DNA of 64,000 nucleotides from Clostridiales bacterium (GCA_017620475.1 JAFZQI010000031.1:1-64000), one strand, 5' to 3'. Counted from the stretch's first letter, positions 7,518-16,491 are shown. The notes: generated from the sequence alone by a model not told the origin. Translations and numbers: made by a program.

Positions 7518-8816
7518 TTACTCGATTTTCCCGGTCGATGATGTATTCTTCTGCCCGGAGAAGGCGGTGTCTTTCTTCATGGCGAAAAATCCGATGATGA
7601 CGCCGATGGCGCAGACGATGGTGCCGGTCAGGAGCATCGGGCGGATACCGAGGTTGTCGAGGATCACCCCGCTGATAAAGTTGGAGAAGACGCCTCCGAT
7701 CGTGATGGCGGAGGTGACGTAAGCCTGGCCTTTGACCTGATCGAGTTCACCCATGTGTTCGCTGACATAGTATGCGGCGGCAGGGATGAATACGGCGTAT
7801 GCAAAAAGCTGGACGGATTGGCTTAGGTACATCATGGCCATGTTCGAGGCGAAGACGAGGATCAGGATCTTGATAAAGAAAGCAAAGCCGGAAAAGACGA
7901 GAAGTGCCCGGGAGGAGATCTTCTTGAGGACAAGGGCGATCATGGCCATTACGGGGAGTTCGAGTATGGCCTGAAGGAAGTTGGCATACCCGAGTTCCCG
8001 CTCGCCGCCGCCGAGATTACGGATGATCTGGATCATGAAGTCGTTGATCATGTTGTGGGCGAAGTAGAAGCAGATGGTACCGACGAGGAAGAGCATGAAG
8101 TACGGATAGGTCCGGATGAAGTCGCGGATGTTGTTGTGGGCTTCCTGCGGAACTTGAGGGTCATTCTCTGTTTCCGACGATGCGGACGTGCCGGTTTTTC
8201 CCCGGGAGGAAACGGGATTCGAATCGGTGGACGAGGATCCGGAGAGGTCCGGTTTTTTGAATGTGTAGATCAGGATGGCGGAGAGGGCCATGGCGGCGAT
8301 GTTTACGAAAAGAAGGATCGTGACGCCGCGGCTTTCGACCAGGCCTCCGATGAAGGCGGCGGTGATGGCGAAACTGGCGGAGCCCAGACCCCGGGCTAAT
8401 CCGTAGAAGATCCGGCAGCCGGCCTTCTGATACTCGAAGCAAAGAGCGGTCATGACCGGCTGATAAACGAACTGGATCATGTAGATCAAGGCGAATACGG
8501 GGAAGATCACCCATTTGTTATTGGGAACGAGAAGGAGGATGCAGGATCCGGCGAGGATCACAAGGACGCTCACAAGGATGAAGCGGCGGTTGGTGAGAAA
8601 ACCCGGCTTATCGATGACGCCGGCGACCAGGGGCTGGAATACCGCGGAAAGAATGTTGGCGATGGCCAGCAGGATGCCGACTTCCGTGTTGGAGAAACCG
8701 TTGGCCAGAAGGTATACGGCGGCGCAGGCATGTATCGTGCAGAAGGCGACGAAGTAGGTCGCGTTGAGAAGTGTGTAGCGGATCGTCCACATGACATCCG
8801 GCCGCCGGTTTTCCAT
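7518..8816 (-). CDS. MFS transporter
   Basis: This 432-residue protein has about 12 hydrophobic segments and a Ser/Thr/Asp-rich central loop (about residues 187-220), as expected between the two six-helix halves of a major facilitator. It resembles MFS_1-like/LacY-type sugar or nucleoside transporters, but no substrate motif is clear. The start at 8816 (MENRRPDVMW) has GGAG 8 nt upstream. An upstream ATG at 8888 lacks a ribosome-binding site and sits on the promoter. The stop lies one base from the stop of the converging radical SAM gene. It has its own promoter, so it need not be linked to the lipoprotein pair. Confidence 0.8.
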   Translation of the reverse strand: MENRRPDVMWTIRYTLLNATYFVAFCTIHACAAVYLLANGFSNTEVGILLAIANILSAVFQPLVAGVIDKPGFLTNRRFILVSVLVILAGSCILLLVPNNKWVIFPVFALIYMIQFVYQPVMTALCFEYQKAGCRIFYGLARGLGSASFAITAAFIGGLVESRGVTILLFVNIAAMALSAILIYTFKKPDLSGSSSTDSNPVSSRGKTGTSASSETENDPQVPQEAHNNIRDFIRTYPYFMLFLVGTICFYFAHNMINDFMIQIIRNLGGGERELGYANFLQAILELPVMAMIALVLKKISSRALLVFSGFAFFIKILILVFASNMAMMYLSQSVQLFAYAVFIPAAAYYVSEHMGELDQVKGQAYVTSAITIGGVFSNFISGVILDNLGIRPMLLTGTIVCAIGVIIGFFAMKKDTAFSGQKNTSSTGKIE

Positions 8817-8886
8817 AGGTGTCTCCTCATTTGTACAGGCGGAAAAACCGCGTTTCCGCGACCGCCGTTCGTATTTCTCTGGAGTC

Positions 8887-8912
8887 ATTATATCATGGCT
8901 TTCCGAAAGCCG
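8887..8912 (-). promoter_or_regulatory. promoter of the MFS gene with a small palindrome upstream
   Basis: Read leftwards, an extended -10 element TGATATAAT covers 8895-8887. A short palindrome GGCTTT-CCG-AAAGCC (8898-8912) sits just upstream and could bind a regulator. Confidence 0.5.
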
Positions 8913-9068
8913 CGTGTCATGTGCGGCAGCGTGTCAGTGATCAGGCTTGATTCCGCGTAGCTGTTATCAAATTTTCTTTCGACCCAAAATACACAAGAAA
9001 AGCGAAGTTACGGGGAAGAAAATCGTTGATTTTCCAGTGCTTTTTCCTAAGAAGACGTAGCATATCAG

Positions 9069-9077
9069 TGCTATAAT
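9069..9077 (+). promoter_or_regulatory. extended -10 promoter element of the antiporter gene
   Basis: TGCTATAAT is a perfect extended -10 sequence 45 bp before the start codon. No good -35 is visible, as is usual for extended -10 promoters. Confidence 0.55.
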
Positions 9078-9121
9078 TCGTATCTGTGCGAGAAGAATAG
9101 TGTAAGAAGGGTTTTACTATC

Positions 9122-10381
9122 ATGAATAACATGCTTATGAGTCTGGCGCTGATGTTCCTGATCGGGTTTTGTATCAGCGGGATTTTTAAGAAAATGCATA
9201 TACCGTCCCTGCTGGGCTTGATCATTACAGGTATTGTTTTGGGACCGGCGGTCCTGAATCTTCTGGATCCGAAGATCCTGTCGATCTCGTCCGAGCTTCG
9301 TGAGATCGCGCTGATCGTTATCCTATTCCGTGCGGGACTGAATCTTGATCTCAGTGACATGAAGAAGATCGGCCGTCCGGCGATCATGCTGTGCTTCGTG
9401 CCGGCGTCTTTTGAGATCGTCGGTGCGATCATTCTCGGGCCGGCCTGCCTAGGCCTGACGCGTATTGATTCGGCGATCATCGGCGCAATGCTGGCCGCAG
9501 CTTCTCCGGCAATCATCGTGCCGAAGATGTTGTGGCTCATGGAGGAAGGCTACGGTACGGATAAACATATTCCGCAGCTGATCATGGCCGGTGCTTCGGC
9601 GGATGATATCTACGCGATCGTAATGTTTACGGCTTTCATCGGCATGAGTAAGGGCGAGGGCATCTCGGCCTGGACGATCATTTCGATTCCGATTTCCATC
9701 GTCACGGGCCTTGCCGTCGGTATCGTATTCGGAATCGCCATGTCCCAGCTCTTTAAGCGGATCCACCTCCGCGACACCATCAAGATTCTTCTTCTGTTCG
9801 GCATGTCTTTCCTGTTTGTCGGATGTGAAAGTTATATCTCGAAATTTGTCCCGTTCTCAGGTCTTCTGGCCGTTATGGCACTGGGGGGGACGATCCTTAA
9901 CCGCCGCCGTGAAGTGGCAAGCCGTTTGTCGGCTAAGATCGCCAAGATCTGGGTCGGTGCGGAACTTCTTCTGTTCATCATGCTGGGTTCGGCCGTGGAG
10001 ATCAAGGCTCTGCTTTCGGCAGGTCTGGGCTCCGTCCTTCTGATCCTTGGTGCGCTTTTGTTCCGCTCGATCGGTGTGATCGTCAGCCTGCTGGGATCCG
10101 GATTAACGCTCAAAGAGATCCTGTATTGTGACGTCGCGTATTTCCCGAAAGCGACTGTTCAGGCAGCCGTTGGTGCGATTCCGCTGGCACAGGGCCTGGC
10201 CTGCGGTATGATGGTTCTGACAACGGCGGTTTTGTCTATCCTGATCACGGCACCTCTGGGTGCGATCCTCATGGACGTGACGGTCAAGAAGTGGCTGACA
10301 CGAAGCAAGAAACCGCACGAGATGTCGGGCAGAAGAAATCCGGGCCTGAGGCTTCCGCCGGAACCGGGAAAAGAAGCATAG
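9122..10381 (+). CDS. cation:proton antiporter (CPA/Kef-type membrane domain)
   Basis: This 419-residue protein has about 12-13 hydrophobic segments and matches the Na+/H+ exchanger domain. The motif GASADDIYAIV near 157-167 carries the paired Asp residues that bind the ion in CPA antiporters. No TrkA-N or TrkA-C regulatory domain follows; the protein ends in a short basic tail (KKPHEMSGRRNPG). An AAGAAGG site precedes the ATG at 9122. The ion could be Na+ or K+. A Na+/H+ role would fit the Na+-type V-ATPase in this window, but that is inference. Confidence 0.85.
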   Translation: MNNMLMSLALMFLIGFCISGIFKKMHIPSLLGLIITGIVLGPAVLNLLDPKILSISSELREIALIVILFRAGLNLDLSDMKKIGRPAIMLCFVPASFEIVGAIILGPACLGLTRIDSAIIGAMLAAASPAIIVPKMLWLMEEGYGTDKHIPQLIMAGASADDIYAIVMFTAFIGMSKGEGISAWTIISIPISIVTGLAVGIVFGIAMSQLFKRIHLRDTIKILLLFGMSFLFVGCESYISKFVPFSGLLAVMALGGTILNRRREVASRLSAKIAKIWVGAELLLFIMLGSAVEIKALLSAGLGSVLLILGALLFRSIGVIVSLLGSGLTLKEILYCDVAYFPKATVQAAVGAIPLAQGLACGMMVLTTAVLSILITAPLGAILMDVTVKKWLTRSKKPHEMSGRRNPGLRLPPEPGKEA

Positions 10382-10389
10382 GCTCTTCG

Positions 10390-10418
10390 TTGACGTATAC
10401 CGCAAAGCCACGTAAACT
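10390..10418 (+). promoter_or_regulatory. promoter of larA
   Basis: TTGACG (10390-10395), a 17-bp spacer and TAAACT (10413-10418) precede the start codon by 34 bp. Confidence 0.55.
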
Positions 10419-10452
10419 AGTAACCGCATAGATACGCAGGGAGGAAGATACT

Positions 10453-11703
10453 ATGGATGTAGCACTGGGCTTCGGCAAAGAAAAGATCACCGTTTCGATT
10501 CCTGATGAGCAGGTCATGGCCGTGTTAACGCCGAATGAGGCGGAAATCGGCCTTACCGGCAGCGATGAGGTCTATCGTTCCATGAGAGAGCCCATCGGTC
10601 TTCCGCCGCTCCGGGAAGTCGTGAAGAAAGGCGAGACCGTCGCGATCATTACCTCCGATATTACCCGCCCGATTCCGAGCTATAAGGTCCTTCCGGCTGT
10701 TCTTGACGAACTCACTGCGGCAGGGATCCCCGATTCCGATATTACGATCGTTTTTGCTCTCGGCAGCCATGGCGGACATACCGAAGAGCGTATGCGCTAT
10801 ATGGTCGGCGACGCGGTCTATGACCGTATCCGCTGCATCGATTCCGATGTCAACGATGCCGTGCATGTAGGAACTACATCCCGCGGTACACCGGTGGATA
10901 TCTTCCGTCCGGTTGTGGAAGCGGATCGCCGCATCTGCCTCGGGAATATCGAGTATCACTATTTTGCCGGGTATTCCGGAGGATATAAGGCCATCATGCC
11001 GGGTGTTTCTACATGGGACGCGATTCAGGCGAACCACAGCGCAATGGTCGAGCCGGCCGCCTGTGCCGGACATCTCGAGGGCAACCCGGTCCGTGAGGAC
11101 ATCGAAGAAGCAGGAAAGATCCTCGGTGTCGACTACATCGTGAACGTGGTACTTGATGCCAAGAAGGAGATCATCCGAAGCTTTGCAGGTGATCCGATCC
11201 TGGCACACCGCGAGGGCTGTAAGTTCCTCGATTCTTTCTATAAGGTCAGTATCCCCGAGCAGGCGGACATCGTTGTCGTCAGCGCCGGCGGATTCCCCAA
11301 GGATATCAATATGTATCAGGCGCAAAAAGCTCTGGACAATGCGAAGCATGCGGTCAAGGACGGGGGCATCATCGTGTGGATCGCTTCCTGCAAGGAAGGC
11401 CTCGGCGAGAAGCATTTCGAGCAGTGGCTGACGGGGCATGAGAAGAGCTCCGACATGATCACCCACATTAAGACCGACTTCGTCCTCGGCGGGCATAAGG
11501 CGGCCGCAATTGCGATGGTTCTCGAGGGCGCCCGCATCTTCTTTGTTTCCGACCTGGATCATGATTTCGTAAAACGAGTATTCCTCGAGCCGTATTCCGA
11601 CATCCAGACTGCCATCGATGCAGCCATCGCGGAAAAAGGACCTGATGCGAAGATCGTGGTCATGCCGTATGGCGGCAGCACGCTCCCGAAGGTTGAGGCG
11701 TAA
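10453..11703 (+). CDS. larA: LarA-family nickel-pincer racemase/epimerase
   Basis: This 416-residue protein belongs to the LarA family, which racemises lactate or other 2-hydroxyacids using a covalently bound nickel-pincer nucleotide. Visible signatures are FALGSHGGHTEE (His106 and His109, the first catalytic His region), and EYHYFAGYSGGYKAIMPG. In the latter, His169 is the second catalytic His and Lys179 the expected cofactor-attaching Lys. The length is typical. Start: GGGAGG lies 8 nt upstream of 10453. The cofactor-synthesis genes larB, larC and larE are not in the window. Many LarA homologues act on substrates other than lactate. A converging leftward cluster includes a 2-hydroxyacid dehydrogenase, so a shared 2-hydroxyacid theme is possible. 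Confidence 0.9.
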   Translation: MDVALGFGKEKITVSIPDEQVMAVLTPNEAEIGLTGSDEVYRSMREPIGLPPLREVVKKGETVAIITSDITRPIPSYKVLPAVLDELTAAGIPDSDITIVFALGSHGGHTEERMRYMVGDAVYDRIRCIDSDVNDAVHVGTTSRGTPVDIFRPVVEADRRICLGNIEYHYFAGYSGGYKAIMPGVSTWDAIQANHSAMVEPAACAGHLEGNPVREDIEEAGKILGVDYIVNVVLDAKKEIIRSFAGDPILAHREGCKFLDSFYKVSIPEQADIVVVSAGGFPKDINMYQAQKALDNAKHAVKDGGIIVWIASCKEGLGEKHFEQWLTGHEKSSDMITHIKTDFVLGGHKAAAIAMVLEGARIFFVSDLDHDFVKRVFLEPYSDIQTAIDAAIAEKGPDAKIVVMPYGGSTLPKVEA

Positions 11704-11733
11704 GTTCTTTTTGATGTCTGTTATAAGTTGTTC

Positions 11734-12198
11734 TCAGAGAAGGAAGCTTAAGCCGGCGAGCGCACCGTAAGCGATCAGCGTGACGACGACTGCAGCGATG
11801 CATACGCCGATAATTGCGGCCAGCATGGCTTTCTTAAAAGGGACTTCGCACACGGCGGCGATGCCGGATCCGGTCCATGCGCCGGTTCCCGGAAGAGGGA
11901 TGGCGATGAAACCGACCAGTGTCCAGAAGGCTACATTCCCGGCCTTCTCCACCTTCTTGGCGAACTTATTCTCGCAGAAATCGACGATCTTTTTGAGCTT
12001 GGGATATTTTCTCATCCAGTCGAAGACCTTTTTGACAAACAGCAGGATAAATGGAACGGGGAGGAGATTGCCGACGATGGCCAGTGGCAGCGCGATGTGC
12101 CACGGGATGTCCTGCAGGGCGGCGTACGGAATGCTGCCACGAAGCTCCACGACCGGAACCATCGAAATCAGGAACATATACACGATCTTACTAATCAT
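11734..12198 (-). CDS. small integral membrane protein of the COG2426 'small multidrug export' family
   Basis: This 154-residue membrane protein carries the conserved N-terminal motif PVVELRGSIPYAA and the central FIAIPLPGTGAWTGSGIAA, both typical of PF06695 (Sm_multidrug_ex). Despite the name, transport of drugs is not established for the family. Four or five hydrophobic segments are visible. An AAAGAGGAG site precedes the start. It has its own promoter and is last in the leftward cluster. Confidence 0.8.
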   Translation of the reverse strand: MISKIVYMFLISMVPVVELRGSIPYAALQDIPWHIALPLAIVGNLLPVPFILLFVKKVFDWMRKYPKLKKIVDFCENKFAKKVEKAGNVAFWTLVGFIAIPLPGTGAWTGSGIAAVCEVPFKKAMLAAIIGVCIAAVVVTLIAYGALAGLSFLL

Positions 12199-12301
12199 AC
12201 GTTTTCTCCTCTTTCCTTGCGAAAAGCACTGCCGGCATGGTTCCGGCGTGTTTTCTTATCGTTTCTGTGGGGTTTCCACGTTTTTTCTGCAAACGGCTAT
12301 A

Positions 12302-12330
12302 AGAATACCACATTCCCACGTATCTGCCAA
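12302..12330 (-). promoter_or_regulatory. promoter of the small membrane protein gene
   Basis: Read leftwards: TTGGCA (12330-12325), a 17-bp spacer ending in TGG, and TATTCT (12307-12302), which also gives an extended -10. Confidence 0.6.
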
Positions 12331-12361
12331 ATCGATCTGCGATGGGTCAGAAACCTGCACT

Positions 12362-13327
12362 TTACGATACGACGTTGACAGGCGAGCCGCTTAAGAAGGC
12401 GCGGAGATTTCCAGAGGCGACGTCCATCAGGCGGACACGCGTTTCACGGGGCGCCCAGGCGATGTGCGGCGTTAAGTATGTGTTCGGCGCGGTAAGCAGA
12501 GGATTCTCTTGACGGATCGGTTCAGAGCTTACGACATCGGCACCCAGAGCGGCAATCTTACCGGAAGAAAGAGCGGAAGCGACATCCGCTTCATTGAGTA
12601 CCGGGCCGCGGGAAGTATTCAGAAGGATCACGCCGTCTTTCATTTTCGCGATGACCTGCACGTTGACAAGGCCCGTGGTATCGGCGGTCAAAGGGCAGTG
12701 GAAAGAGATCACGTCAGACTCTTTCCAAAGCGTATCCGGATCGACAAAGGTGACCTGCGGGTCAGCTGCCCGCATTTCATCGGTGACTTCGGAACGGCGG
12801 CATGCCAGGACATTCATTCCCATGGCGGAAGCAATCTTACTGACTCTTGAAGCGATCTTTCCGAAACCGAAAAGCCCCAGTGTCTTTCCGGAAAGTTCCA
12901 TAAGAGAACCGTCCCAGAAACAGAAATCCCGGCCCTTTGTCCAGACTCCCTGATGGACCAGATCACTGTGATGACCGACTTTGCTGGCGATCTCCAGAAG
13001 CAGTGCGATGGTCATCTGCGCGGTGGCGAAAGTCGCATATTCGGGAATGTTTGTCACGACTATGCCGTGCGCTCTGCAGTAGTCCACATCCACAACATTA
13101 AAGCCTGTCGAAAGACAGCCGATATAGCGGATATCCGGAAGTTTCTCAAGGACTTCCCTCGGAAAGCAGGTCTTGTTCGTCAGACAGATGGAAACGCCTT
13201 CCAGGCGCTCGAATATCTCTTCCGGTTTCGTATATTCATACACGGTAAGTTCGCCGAGTTTTTCAAAAGGAGTCCAGGAGATATCTCCCGGATTCAGTGT
13301 ATATCCGTCTAAAACTACGATTCTCAT
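12362..13327 (-). CDS. D-isomer-specific 2-hydroxyacid dehydrogenase
   Basis: This 321-residue NAD(P)-dependent dehydrogenase is of the glycerate/hydroxypyruvate/D-lactate type. The nucleotide-binding loop is GLFGFGKIASRVSKIA (about 147-162). The catalytic Arg lies in NTSRGPVLNE, the Glu in VVSSEPIRQE and the His in LTPHIAWAPRE. The substrate (glyoxylate, hydroxypyruvate, pyruvate or other) cannot be read from the sequence. The start at 13327 has GAGGTG 6 nt upstream; an in-frame GTG at 13336 lies inside that site. It lies 27 bp downstream of the interrupted peptidase gene, so it is probably co-transcribed with it. Confidence 0.88.
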   Translation of the reverse strand: MRIVVLDGYTLNPGDISWTPFEKLGELTVYEYTKPEEIFERLEGVSICLTNKTCFPREVLEKLPDIRYIGCLSTGFNVVDVDYCRAHGIVVTNIPEYATFATAQMTIALLLEIASKVGHHSDLVHQGVWTKGRDFCFWDGSLMELSGKTLGLFGFGKIASRVSKIASAMGMNVLACRRSEVTDEMRAADPQVTFVDPDTLWKESDVISFHCPLTADTTGLVNVQVIAKMKDGVILLNTSRGPVLNEADVASALSSGKIAALGADVVSSEPIRQENPLLTAPNTYLTPHIAWAPRETRVRLMDVASGNLRAFLSGSPVNVVS

Positions 13328-13354
13328 AATTGTCACCTCAAGAGGTATTATATA

Positions 13355-14494
13355 TCAGATATCCAGTGCTTCACGAACGACTTGATCATATTCCCGAAAT
13401 TGCTCTTCATCCAGATAATCAAGTGAGACTTCGTCGTGAAAAGAACTCGGGATATTGAAGATATGTACGTTCGGATTGTCGGATTCCTTGATCTCCGCCG
13501 CCTGATAGATGTCACTCAGTCCGTTGACCAGGATCAGAGGTTTTTCCGTATTTTCTACTGCGGCGGTTCTGGCATTCAGGACATCCGGACTATAGGAGAA
13601 CTCTTTATGGCAATCGGCGATCCGGTAGCCGTACACCTCCGGTTCCATTTCTTCGGTGATATAAAGGGAGGCGCCGCTTCCGTCCTTCTCCAGGGCTTCC
13701 CGAAGATAGGAAAAATCATAATTGTAGTAACCGTCCTCGTGATAACACTGAAACATAAAGCTATATAGATTCATGTTTTCCGAATCGGACGCAATACTGT
13801 CGAGATAGGCGTAATGCCAGGGACCATACAGGTTCTCCATGACCTCGATGGACTTTTCTTCAAACCGGCGCATCTCCGCTTCGGTAGTGGCATCCTTTAG
13901 GGCCAGGGCTTCCTCCAGAGCATGAAACAGATTGCCGTCAGGCATATCTTCACTGTCGTACTGGAAGATATGCACAAGGTCCATAACGGTACACTCATAA
14001 AGGATCTCCTTGGTAAAGGTGGAGGAGAACTTAAGGCCATACATTTCGGTGGCGTTACTCCAGTATTTATCCTGGAAATCGTCCTGATGCTTGATCATTT
14101 CCACCTGGAATTCCAAAAGAAGATCCCGGTATTGCTTGGCTTTCTCTTTTCCGTAACGGTCATCGCCGGCTGTCGTGTAGATATATTCATAAAGCCCGGG
14201 GGTATTCTGACCGAGCTTCAGCATCGCGCATTCGGCAATGAAGAGATCGGCGTCTTCCGGATGGCGGGATAGCTGATATGCCGTAAACTCGCCGCCCTTA
14301 CTTGAGCCCTCGATACACCACTTGCCGTTTAGCAGGGTCTTCAGGCTTTCAATTATCATGTGAAAATCTTCCGAGGCCTGCTCACAAGTCAGGTATTCCC
14401 AGTAGTCGGCTTTGTCGTTACGGAAACCTTCCGGGACGGATTCCCCGTCAAAACGGTATTCCGGTTCGATCAGGTTACAGCCGTATGTTTCCGA
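13355..14494 (-). CDS. S37-type peptidase, catalytic part (downstream of the frameshift)
   Basis: About 379 codons in the frame entered after the T7 tract at 14494-14500. The segment has the nucleophile motif WCIEGSSKGGE, corresponding to the GSKGG serine motif of the S37 (PS-10, prolyl tripeptidyl aminopeptidase) family. A likely acid residue lies in LVNGLSDIYQ and a likely His in IPSSFHDEVS. The first Met in this frame is at 14359, only 12 residues before the nucleophile motif, with no convincing ribosome-binding site. The 45 codons upstream of it (SETYGCNLIEPEYRFDGESV...) read as the natural continuation of the N-terminal half. The protein therefore probably cannot start independently. Function would be extracytoplasmic peptide cleavage. 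Confidence 0.7.
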   Translation of the reverse strand, partial: SETYGCNLIEPEYRFDGESVPEGFRNDKADYWEYLTCEQASEDFHMIIESLKTLLNGKWCIEGSSKGGEFTAYQLSRHPEDADLFIAECAMLKLGQNTPGLYEYIYTTAGDDRYGKEKAKQYRDLLLEFQVEMIKHQDDFQDKYWSNATEMYGLKFSSTFTKEILYECTVMDLVHIFQYDSEDMPDGNLFHALEEALALKDATTEAEMRRFEEKSIEVMENLYGPWHYAYLDSIASDSENMNLYSFMFQCYHEDGYYNYDFSYLREALEKDGSGASLYITEEMEPEVYGYRIADCHKEFSYSPDVLNARTAAVENTEKPLILVNGLSDIYQAAEIKESDNPNVHIFNIPSSFHDEVSLDYLDEEQFREYDQVVREALDI

Positions 14495-15054
14495 AAAAAA
14501 GATTCGGCTTCGTCATAGAAATCCCCGTCATACATGCCGTAGTAGAGATTGTAACCTCCGATCGTGAACTGGTTCGGTGCATCTTTTCCCTTATAGTTCA
14601 CATACACCCGCTGCTCGAAAGTCCCTTTGGCCGGATCGTTATGGTCGATGGGCATTTCATAGATCAGGATATACAGGCTGTCATCGAAGTGGAGTCTCTT
14701 CTGCACATTGACAACACCCGGAAGATTTCTGAATTCTTCAGACAGTTCGTCATGGGCGTCGGATACGGGATTCTCTCTAAATTCAAAATCACCGTCGGGA
14801 TCTTCTATATCCGGGACAGACGGGGAGAAGGGATCCTCATCCGAAACAGACGGGGAGGAGAGAGAGTCCTCATCCGTGACCGAAGGGGAGAGGGAGTCTT
14901 CGGCCGTTGCAGTAATCGTAGAGGAGGGATTCTGCGCGGGAAGGGAGTTTTCCGCTTCGGATGTTGTCTTATCCGCCTGCTTGCAGGCGGAAAGAAGAAC
15001 GATCGCAGAAAGCAGAACGGCCCCGCATTTATGTCCCAAACGTGATCTATGCAT
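14470..15054 (-). CDS. S37-type peptidase, N-terminal lipoprotein part (upstream of the frameshift)
   Basis: The start at 15054 (MHRSRLGHKCG) has GAGG 5 nt upstream. A signal peptide ends in a lipobox LLSAC at about residue 24. A long Ser/Asp/Pro-rich linker with repeated SPSVTDEDSL-type units covers about residues 40-80. A folded segment with MPIDHNDPAKGTFEQRVYV and TIGGYNLYYG follows, as in the N-terminal region of S37 peptidases. The frame then runs ESFFRKHTAVT and stops at 14470. Shifting to the -1 frame within the T7 tract restores one continuous protein of about 566 residues with the catalytic half. It lies 47 bp downstream of nfnB. Confidence 0.7.
   Translation of the reverse strand: MHRSRLGHKCGAVLLSAIVLLSACKQADKTTSEAENSLPAQNPSSTITATAEDSLSPSVTDEDSLSSPSVSDEDPFSPSVPDIEDPDGDFEFRENPVSDAHDELSEEFRNLPGVVNVQKRLHFDDSLYILIYEMPIDHNDPAKGTFEQRVYVNYKGKDAPNQFTIGGYNLYYGMYDGDFYDEAESFFRKHTAVT
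14494..14500 (-). other. T7 slippery heptamer at the peptidase frameshift
   Basis: On the minus strand the zero-frame codons are GAA TCT TTT TTT CGG, so the seven T residues are phased as T TTT TTT. This matches the X XXY YYZ pattern of -1 ribosomal slippage. A -1 slip continues as TCG GAA ACA into the catalytic frame. One extra T in the genome would have the same effect. Confidence 0.7.
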
Positions 15055-15101
15055 AATCACCTCGCGGCTATGGACGTATGGATCCGGTGATCCGGCCGGC
15101 C

Positions 15102-16490
15102 TCAGCCTTTCTCCCGGATGTATTTGTCGATAGATGCGGCAGCTGTCTTTCCGGCACCCATCGCCAGAATAACGGTGGCAGCTCCAGTGACTGCGTCGCC
15201 GCCGGCATACACGCCCGGACGGGAAGTGGCCATGCTCTCGTCAGTGACCAGGCAGCCGCGGGATGTGGCATCCAGGCCGTCAGTGGTACTGCGGATCAGA
15301 GGATTCGGCGAAGTACCGATGGACATAACGACGGTATCCACTTCGATCTCGTGTTCCGATCCGGGGATCGCTACGGGCTTTCTTCTGCCGGAAGCATCCG
15401 GCTCACCGAGCTCCATGGAGAGCACTTCGATCGCGCGGACTTCACCGTTTTCAGAACCGAGGATACGGGTAGGATTATTCAGGCACATGAACTCGATGCC
15501 CTCTTCCTTGGCGTGATGGACTTCTTCAGCACGCGCCGGCATTTCCTCTTCGGAACGGCGGTACACGATGTAGACCTTCTCAGCGCCGAGACGCTTCGCT
15601 GTACGGGCGGCGTCCATGGCCACGTTACCACCGCCGACAACGGCCACGGCATGGCTTTTGCGGATCGGTGTATCGTACTTATCACTATAGGCCTTCATAA
15701 GGTTCACGCGGGTCAGGTACTCATTGGCGGAGTATACGCCGATGAGGGATTCGCCCTCAATGCCCATGAAAGAGGGAAGTCCGGCACCGGATCCGATGAA
15801 GATGGCCTCGTATCCTTCTGCAAAAAGCTCGTCTACCGTAAGCGTCTTGCCGATAACGAAGTTGGTGCGTACCTCTACGCCGAGGGCTTCGAGATTATCT
15901 ACTTCCTTCTGAACGATGGCCTTCGGAAGACGGAACTCCGGAATACCGTATACCAGAACGCCGCCTGCCTTATGGAATGCTTCAAAGATGGTGACTTGAT
16001 AGCCGAGTCTTGCCAGATCGCCTGCACATGTCAGGCCCGACGGACCGGAACCGATAACAGCAACGCGATGGCCGTTTGTCTCAACTTTCTCGAGTTTCTC
16101 GTTTACATGTGCCATATGGTAGTCGGCAACGAAACGCTCGAGGCGGCCGATACCGACACTCTCGCCCTTCATGCCGCGGACACACTTGCTCTCGCACTGT
16201 GTCTCCTGTGTGCAGACACGTCCGCAGACTGCCGGAAGGCAGTTGGTGGCCGTGATGATCTTATAGGCTTCCTCGAAGTTGCCTGCGGCGACCTGGGCGA
16301 TGAAGTCCGGGATCCGGACATTGACCGGGCACCCGCTTACGCAGGGACGGTTCTTACAGTTAAGGCACCGAGTGGCTTCTTCTTTTGCCATCTCTTCAGT
16401 ATAACCGAGGGCGACCTCGTCGAAATTCCGGTTACGGACATTCGGATCCTGCTCCGGCATAGGTACTTTGGTAAGAGAAAGGTTTGCCAT
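15102..16490 (-). CDS. nfnB: NfnB-type NADPH oxidoreductase (GltA/GltD-like flavoprotein)
   Basis: This 462-residue protein belongs to the glutamate-synthase small-subunit-like flavoproteins. N-terminal Cys clusters CLNCKNRPCVSGCP and CLPAVCGRVCTQETQCESKC should hold two [4Fe-4S] clusters. GSGPSGLTCAGDLARLG is the FAD-binding motif and VVGGGNVAMDAARTAKRLG the NADPH-binding motif, with a C-terminal YAGGDAVTGAATV motif. Alone it would be called glutamate synthase (NADPH) small subunit. Directly downstream of an NfnA-like gene it fits the large subunit of the NADH-dependent reduced ferredoxin:NADP+ oxidoreductase, which bifurcates electrons. No gltB is present. The start at 16490 has GGAGG 9 nt upstream. 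Confidence 0.85.
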   Translation of the reverse strand: MANLSLTKVPMPEQDPNVRNRNFDEVALGYTEEMAKEEATRCLNCKNRPCVSGCPVNVRIPDFIAQVAAGNFEEAYKIITATNCLPAVCGRVCTQETQCESKCVRGMKGESVGIGRLERFVADYHMAHVNEKLEKVETNGHRVAVIGSGPSGLTCAGDLARLGYQVTIFEAFHKAGGVLVYGIPEFRLPKAIVQKEVDNLEALGVEVRTNFVIGKTLTVDELFAEGYEAIFIGSGAGLPSFMGIEGESLIGVYSANEYLTRVNLMKAYSDKYDTPIRKSHAVAVVGGGNVAMDAARTAKRLGAEKVYIVYRRSEEEMPARAEEVHHAKEEGIEFMCLNNPTRILGSENGEVRAIEVLSMELGEPDASGRRKPVAIPGSEHEIEVDTVVMSIGTSPNPLIRSTTDGLDATSRGCLVTDESMATSRPGVYAGGDAVTGAATVILAMGAGKTAAASIDKYIREKG

Positions 16491-16491
16491 T

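Larger units (their letters stand above)
8817..9121. other. divergent intergenic region, 305 bp
   Basis: It holds the leftward MFS promoter (8887-8895) and the rightward antiporter promoter (TGCTATAAT at 9069-9077), plus a GC-rich imperfect hairpin in the MFS leader (about 8838-8866). I see no additional gene. Confidence 0.6.

Noticed and set aside
15102..16490. Glutamate synthase small subunit (gltD) as the name for this flavoprotein
   Set aside because: No large subunit is present and the gene directly follows an NfnA-type gene, so NfnB fits better.
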